Assembly (NCBI GenBank): GCA_902783395.1
Contig: CACZRA010000404.1
Span: forward strand, 1 to 9,291
Reading direction: 5' to 3'
DNA: 9,291 nucleotides
Source: an uncultured Lachnospiraceae bacterium
GTDB taxonomy: Bacteria; Bacillota; Clostridia; Lachnospirales; Lachnospiraceae
Part shown: one piece after another, positions 1 to 5,700 of the stretch
Layout: every line of letters starts with the position of its first letter
How positions within the stretch are numbered: the first letter of the stretch is position 1
Notes under the pieces: generated by a model
What the model was told of the DNA's origin: nothing
Database searches by the model: none
Seen by the model: only the letters and a program-made list of their open reading frames with translations
Made by a program: the position numbers and the translations under genes

Positions 1-1
1 A

Positions 2-2701
2 GCGGATATCGTCATTGAAAACGGTGTGTCCGTGATAAGCAGCACCGCAAAGCAGAGCACGGTCACGGTGGGGAATAACGCAAAGACCGTCACGGTAAAG
101 GGGAGCAGCGGCATCGTAAGCCTTCAGAATGTGAAAATAGCGGCGGCAAAGGGAACGGCGGTCTTTACTTCGACAGCCGGAAATGCGCTGAATACGGATG
201 ATACTTCGGTCAATGCAGCGACGGTTACTGTTGCGGAGGATACTTATTTTTCACCCGACAGCGTGACGGCAGGGACGCTTGTTATCGAAAAAGGAGGAAG
301 ACTCGCAGCTGCTGCGGTCAATGCGACAAATGCCGGGCTCGGAGAGGGCGCAGTGCTTGCAGCAGACACCGTAAAGGTGACGAAGGATCTGAAGCTCGCC
401 GCGGATTCCGTATTTGCGGTAAACGCATCGGGAAGCCTGAATACTGTCACCCTTACCGGCAATAAAGCCGGAACCGAAAGCACGGCGGGGATATTGAGAT
501 ACAGGCCGAAGGACGTGAACGGAACTGAGGCTTCGCTTGCCATAAGCGGAAAGATAACACAGGCAGCCGGTGCGGAAAAAGCCGCGGCAGGCATAGGCAT
601 CATAGGAGAGAAGGCCGATGCCGGTTCAAAGTATTATGATGATAAGGACGGGATAGTATCTGATATCACAGCGGTAACGGCGCTCTATACCTCAAAGAAC
701 GCTCCGGATACCGGCTTTGTCAGGGTCGCCCGGAAGAAAGGCAGTACAGGGGAATACCAGTCCGTATATCTTGAGAACGGTACGGTGTGGGCCGGAAGAG
801 AATGCATCACGGTCGAAAAGACAGGAGCAGGAGCGGGAGATTACGAAAAGAAGAGCTTCTGCAGATGGTCGGATGCGGCAAAGGCGATAGGAGCGATAAA
901 CGATCCGTCAGGAAGCTATCTTGTGACGATCACCGAAGACACCTATGTGCTCGGCGGATTCAAGGGGCCTAAAAAAGCCGCTCTCATCACCTTCAGGGGA
1001 AGCGTGACGGAGGGTGCGAAGACAAGGCGCGCAAAGCTCTATTACACGGGGAATCTCAGCCTTACTGCCGACACGGAGCTTGAAGACCTTGATTTCATAC
1101 AGGGTACGGGCAAGACGGCAGCCGCTTTCAGAGAGCTCGACCCGTACAGGATAATGACACTTGAGATAGCCGGACATTATCTGCTGACAGATAATACCGT
1201 AACCTTCAATACTCCGGTAAAAATAAACGACAAAAACAAAAAAGGGATCCTTGAGATAGCAAACGGGGCAAAGCTTTTTGCAGGCACAAGGTCCGCTGCA
1301 GATCCCGGAGACGGAAGCAGCATCATAGCGGGTGCGGTAAACGGTGTGGGGCTCGTCAGAATAAATGCGGCGCAGACACTCATCATCACCGACTATGTAT
1401 CACAGCTGAAAAACGGGGTGCCTTCGAAATACGGGCTGCCCTCCTTCAGTGCCGGAAAGCTTGACTCATATGGAACCTTGAAGCTTACGACCGCGAATGC
1501 CGATGCCGGGATGAAGAGTGGAAACACTACCCGGATCAATGCGGCGAAAGCCGTTGTCGGAAAAGCAAAGGCGACCGTTACGGATGTCAGTCTCCGGAAC
1601 AATGCGGTGCTTTACGCGGATGCGCTGCAGATAAAGAATATGGCTCTTGAGGGAAGCCCTTCTGTCCGGTCAGGCGGAGCGTTCAATATAACGGGAAAGC
1701 TTACGAACGGAGCCGTGAAGGCTGAATTTATCACATATAAGAAAAAGGACGGAAAGAAGACCGCGCCTTATCTTAATATTTCCGGTACGGCAGAGTCTTC
1801 GGAAGGCGCGGGAAAGATAACGGTCCGTGTAAAGGATGAGGACGGAAATGACGCTCTTCTTTACGGAGGCTATGACCAGGATAAGACAAACGGCTATACG
1901 GGAATGCTTCTTAACTCAAAGAACGGAAGCGTATCCCTTTTCATGCCGGCAGACGGCAATGTCGGAAACAAGACGCCCTTCAGCGGCGCAGGAGACACAA
2001 GCGGCTATATACTGTCAAAGAAGGGGATGGGTATCTATGTCTTCTACGGAGACACGGTAGAAGCGGAGGTGCTCGCAGGAAGCACGCATCAGGGATACTA
2101 TGTGTCCTACGGGGAGGCGGTAGCGGCAGTAAACGCTCTGAAGAGCAAGGGGGAGTACACCATAAAGCTCCTGAAGGATGTCGGCGGAGATACTCCGGCA
2201 AAGCCGCCCGTAAAGCTCAACTTCCCCAATAAGAATTACTGCACCGCCCTGACTGTGGCAGGGGGAGGCATTTATTATACCAATACGCCGTCACTTACCT
2301 CGGACACGGTATTTGACGGAGTGAAGCTTGTGCCTGTTAAGAAAGTGACTAAAAAAGTCGATAATATAAATATTGTGGGTTATGAAGGCACCGCTGCAGG
2401 TTTTAATTCAAACGGATACAAGCTGACCCTAAGGGATATCAGCATGGGGAAGGCCGGAAAGAACAGCTTCGGTACAGATGAATATGACGTGCAGTGCAGG
2501 CTCGGAGCGCTGACAGGAAACAACAAGGGAGATCTGGTCTTTGATACTGCGGCACTTACCGTTTACGGTAATGTGACGAAGTATAAGGAGATAGATGTAA
2601 AAAAATCTGCCACAATAGAAGGAAACCTTCAGGCAGGAAAAGTTGTCTGCGATCCCGGACAGACACTTGAGGTGACCGGGACAAGAAAGGTCGATGAAGA
2701 A
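2..2701 (+). repeat. Protein-level tandem cassettes of about 1.24 kb within the first gene
   Basis: Three sets of landmarks recur at nearly the same spacing. WSDAAKAIGAIN at 866 matches YGEAVAAVNAL at 2108 (1242 bp). TGNLSLTADTELEDLDF at 1046 matches TNTPSLTSDTVFDGVKL at 2279 (1233 bp). ILRYRPKDVNGTEASLAISG at 491 matches FITYKKKDGKKTAPYLNISG at 1727 (1236 bp). A fourth pair, AQTLIITD (Gln codon at 1373) and GQTLEVTG (Gln codon at 2660), is 1287 bp apart, so the last cassette carries insertions. The window therefore shows the tail of one cassette (2-865), one complete cassette (866-2107) and the first half of another (2108-2701). The copies are well diverged at both protein and DNA level, pointing to old duplications rather than recent expansion. 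Confidence 0.72.
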
Positions 2702-2704
2702 TAA
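2..2704 (+). CDS. C-terminal part of a giant beta-solenoid-like repetitive surface protein (5' end outside window)
   Basis: The reading frame is open from the first complete codon at base 2 to the TAA at 2702-2704, giving 900 visible residues. The GTG at 26 has no ribosome binding site and the frame continues upstream of it, so the true start lies before the window. I recognise no enzyme or named family. The sequence is rich in Gly, Ala, Thr, Val, Asn and Lys, with short strands alternating with G/N/D turns (for example TVTVAEDTYF, TLVIEKGGRL, ILEIANGAKLFAG, ATIEGNLQAGKVV). This is the texture of a right-handed beta-helix or solenoid, as in adhesins and cell-wall proteins. Long cassettes recur about every 412 residues, each with a short helical 'W/Y-S/G-D/E-A-x-x-A-I/V' segment followed by strand-rich repeats. 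There is no transmembrane segment, LPXTG motif or other anchor at the C-terminus, which ends TRKVDEE. The next gene begins 25 bp downstream, suggesting co-transcription. An extracellular structural or adhesive role is inference. The coding call is strong and the function is unknown. Confidence 0.88.
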   Translation, partial: ADIVIENGVSVISSTAKQSTVTVGNNAKTVTVKGSSGIVSLQNVKIAAAKGTAVFTSTAGNALNTDDTSVNAATVTVAEDTYFSPDSVTAGTLVIEKGGRLAAAAVNATNAGLGEGAVLAADTVKVTKDLKLAADSVFAVNASGSLNTVTLTGNKAGTESTAGILRYRPKDVNGTEASLAISGKITQAAGAEKAAAGIGIIGEKADAGSKYYDDKDGIVSDITAVTALYTSKNAPDTGFVRVARKKGSTGEYQSVYLENGTVWAGRECITVEKTGAGAGDYEKKSFCRWSDAAKAIGAINDPSGSYLVTITEDTYVLGGFKGPKKAALITFRGSVTEGAKTRRAKLYYTGNLSLTADTELEDLDFIQGTGKTAAAFRELDPYRIMTLEIAGHYLLTDNTVTFNTPVKINDKNKKGILEIANGAKLFAGTRSAADPGDGSSIIAGAVNGVGLVRINAAQTLIITDYVSQLKNGVPSKYGLPSFSAGKLDSYGTLKLTTANADAGMKSGNTTRINAAKAVVGKAKATVTDVSLRNNAVLYADALQIKNMALEGSPSVRSGGAFNITGKLTNGAVKAEFITYKKKDGKKTAPYLNISGTAESSEGAGKITVRVKDEDGNDALLYGGYDQDKTNGYTGMLLNSKNGSVSLFMPADGNVGNKTPFSGAGDTSGYILSKKGMGIYVFYGDTVEAEVLAGSTHQGYYVSYGEAVAAVNALKSKGEYTIKLLKDVGGDTPAKPPVKLNFPNKNYCTALTVAGGGIYYTNTPSLTSDTVFDGVKLVPVKKVTKKVDNINIVGYEGTAAGFNSNGYKLTLRDISMGKAGKNSFGTDEYDVQCRLGALTGNNKGDLVFDTAALTVYGNVTKYKEIDVKKSATIEGNLQAGKVVCDPGQTLEVTGTRKVDEE

Positions 2705-2713
2705 ACGGCTGAT

Positions 2714-2720
2714 AAAGGAG
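2714..2720 (+). promoter_or_regulatory. Ribosome binding site that fixes the start of the metallopeptidase gene
   Basis: AAAGGAG lies nine bases before the ATG at 2730. An in-frame ATG at 2694 lies inside the previous gene. Its nearest purine run, AAGAAAGG, ends only three bases before it, and starting there would put a charged 12-residue tail in front of a normal signal peptide. The start at 2730 is therefore preferred. Confidence 0.8.
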
Positions 2721-2729
2721 AAAACTTGT

Positions 2730-5700
2730 ATGAAGAGACTGCTGAGATCAAAAGCTTTGGTTTTGCTTTTATGCCTTGCCATGACGGTACCGGCCTATGC
2801 GGCGGAAATACCGGCAGGGCAGGAGACGGGTGCCCTGCAGGATACCGGCACAGCGGCGGAGACCGCGGCGGAGACCGCAGCGGAGACTGCAGCGGAGACC
2901 GCGGCGGAAACTGCGGAAGAGGAAAACTACAGCGCTGTCCCGTCAGATGAGGGTTCGGTTATTTATTTATCCGCCGATGAGACAGCGGGGTCCGCGGAAG
3001 AGATCCCGTATGAGGATTACGATGAGGATTATGATGAGAACTATGCGGCCCAGAGATATCTGAACGCGGAAGAAGGCAGTCCCGAATATATCAGTAAAGA
3101 AGAAATGCAGCAGTACAAAGAGGACGGAACCTGGGAGGAGCGTCTCTCCATGATGGAGAAGCTGAGCGACGAACAGGAGGAGCTGCAGAACAGCCTTATC
3201 GGGAATCTCGCGCAGTACGGGCTTCCCGAGGATGAATCAAGACTCAGTGCGCAGATAGGGGAGAAGCAGCCCGTAACAGGCATAGGCGGAGCTACACTGC
3301 CCTCGAGCGGGAAGGTAAATGCCATGGTATTTACCTGCGAATTCGATGATTATACATTCGGCAGAAACTTCAAAAACGACCTGCAGAGCAGATATTTCGG
3401 AGAACAGGACAAGGGCTCTACGAAGTATCCTATGGAGAGCGTAAGGGCATTCTACCAGCGTGCCTCCAACGGAAAGCTGGACATTAACGGTGAGATCTTT
3501 AATTTCAAGTCTGATAATAACAGAGAATACTACAATTATACCAAAGCCAAAAGAAGCAAGGGACTGGTGAAGAACCAGGACCTTTATCAGGAGATCTTCA
3601 GTGATTGTCTGGAGCAGATCGAAAAGCGCGGGGAGAGTCCGGAGGATTATCTTGCCAAATTCGATGCAGATAATGATAAGATCATAGATTCGATCGTTAT
3701 CCTCTATGCGGGACCGCATACCGGATGGGGGTCGCAGTGGTGGAGCTACCGCACAGGCTTCAGGTACACCTTCGGTGATACCGGATATAAGTGTAAGCAG
3801 CTCGTTTTCATGAACACCCAGAAATTCAGGGTCAAGGATGATCTGGATAACACCATAGTCACTGTCATACATGAAACGGGCCATCTTCTCGGAATAGACG
3901 ATTATTATACGTACGGCACGGGCACTACGGTAGACAAATTCCGCTCCTTCGACATCATGAAAAGCAGCACGGGTGACCACAATGCTTTTTCAAGAATGAT
4001 GCTTGGATGGATCGATCCGGATAAAGTACATGTGATCACCGGAAACCATAAGAACTATTCACTGAATTCCTACGGAAAGGCGGATGCTGAAGGGAAAACC
4101 GGAGATGTCGTGATCATAACTTCGCCAAAGGAGTGGAAGCAATACGGGATCTACTCCCAGTTCATCATGGGAGAGTATTACACTCCTGACGGGAATGATA
4201 AGTTAAATCCGAAGTGGGAGGCCAGGAGAGGACTCAGGCTTTTCCATGTCTATGCAAGGCTTAATGATGATGGGAACGGCTTTGTCGCATCAAACGCAAA
4301 ACAGACCAGGATACCCCTGATCTCCGCCATGGACAGAGATTTCAATAAACATGGGAAGAATAATACAGGCTATAAAAACTGCTTTTACGGAAAGGGCAGT
4401 GAATTTGCCCCATGGACCCTGCCGGGAAGCTCTTTCTATTATAATGCTTCGGGAACGGGGTTATTCGATGATACGGCTGTGACTTTTTCCGGGATACGTA
4501 TCAACGGAATACAAACCTACGATGATCACGCGACCTTTAATGTGAGTTTCCTTACGAAAAAGAACATAGCGGATAATGCGAATCATCTAAGGAAAAAAGC
4601 CAATCTGAAAATAGACGGATATACTCTGTATAATCCTGACAAGAACGGCATCCGCAGCCTGTCCATATACTTTAATCAGGAGGTGAATCTTGTAGACGGT
4701 GCCTGCATTTATCTGTATGACTTCGATACCGGCAAGCAGATCTCAAGGGTACTGCCGTCAGGGATACGGTTTTCGAGTAAGAACATAGGATACACTTACG
4801 GCAAGTATGTCGCACGCTTCTATTTCCCTGACAGCTACATAAGGAACAGAAAGCTGAAGGTTTATATCCCGAAGAAAACCTTCAGGACCCCCGCAAACTG
4901 GATAAACGCCACGGCTACAAGGAGTTTTGATAAACGTCCGAACCAGAAGAACGGAAAGAGAACCGGATCTCAGGCGGTAAGAACCTCTGCTCTGTATCCT
5001 GAAGAGTTCCTGGAGGATGAGGATGACGGATTGTATTCCTTTGAGGCCGATGCTGATGAAGCAGGAAACGGAGCCATGGCACTGCTGGAGTATTACGAAG
5101 ATGAGCCGGAGCTTTCGCTCTTTCCGATAGAAGATGGCGGGTTTACCGGAGAAGAATTTGAAGTAGATGCCAAAAACCTGTGCGGCAGCGCATCTGATTA
5201 TTCCTATGACAGTGAAGTCTATCAGATGAAAAAGCTGTCGGACGACAGATACCTTATAGTGGTCAGCAATCCCCTCGGAGATGATATTGAGGAGGGAGAT
5301 GACTCCGCATTTTATGATCTGATCACCGTCGACGGTAAAGGCGCGGTCATAAATGAAAGACTCGTTGATAATATAGCCGATCGTAACAGCGCGGGAATAA
5401 CGGATGGCAGGCTTGCGGTCATATCCCCTGACGGAAGCGGTTCTCAGCAGAAGATGGTCCTGTATGACCCTATGTCAGACGCAAAAGAGGAATTCACGAT
5501 CAATGCCGGGATATCAAACAGTGATCCGGATAATGACGATGATATCTGGTTCTGCGGCAGCGGCGGTGTCTCCGTGAAAAAGGCAGGCAGTCATGTAGCC
5601 TTCTCACCGGACGGATGCTCATGGGTAATGCTGACAGATGCCAGCGGAAGCCAGTACACGGGCAAAGTTGATTTCCGTATCGGCGAAGACAGTTATTATC

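Noticed and set aside
26..28. GTG as the start of the first gene
   Set aside because: The frame is open upstream to base 2 with the same strand-rich composition, there is no ribosome binding site, and no signal peptide follows. It is an internal codon of a truncated gene.
2694..2729. Upstream in-frame ATG for the metallopeptidase gene
   Set aside because: It overlaps the previous gene and its purine run is too close. It would place charged residues before a good signal peptide. The ATG at 2730 has AAAGGAG at proper spacing.
2850..2921. CRISPR-like or regulatory direct repeats
   Set aside because: The 12-bp units are contiguous, in frame and without spacers, so they are a coding minisatellite.
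2797..3063. Arg-rich + frame over the pro-region
   Set aside because: It is an out-of-frame reading of the TAAE repeat and acidic codons. The Arg runs come from CGGCGGAG read in another phase.
3237..3980. 247-residue open frame on the minus strand
   Set aside because: It lies wholly antisense to the M6 catalytic domain, whose motifs are unmistakable, and no recognisable domain was seen in it. It is a by-product of codon bias.
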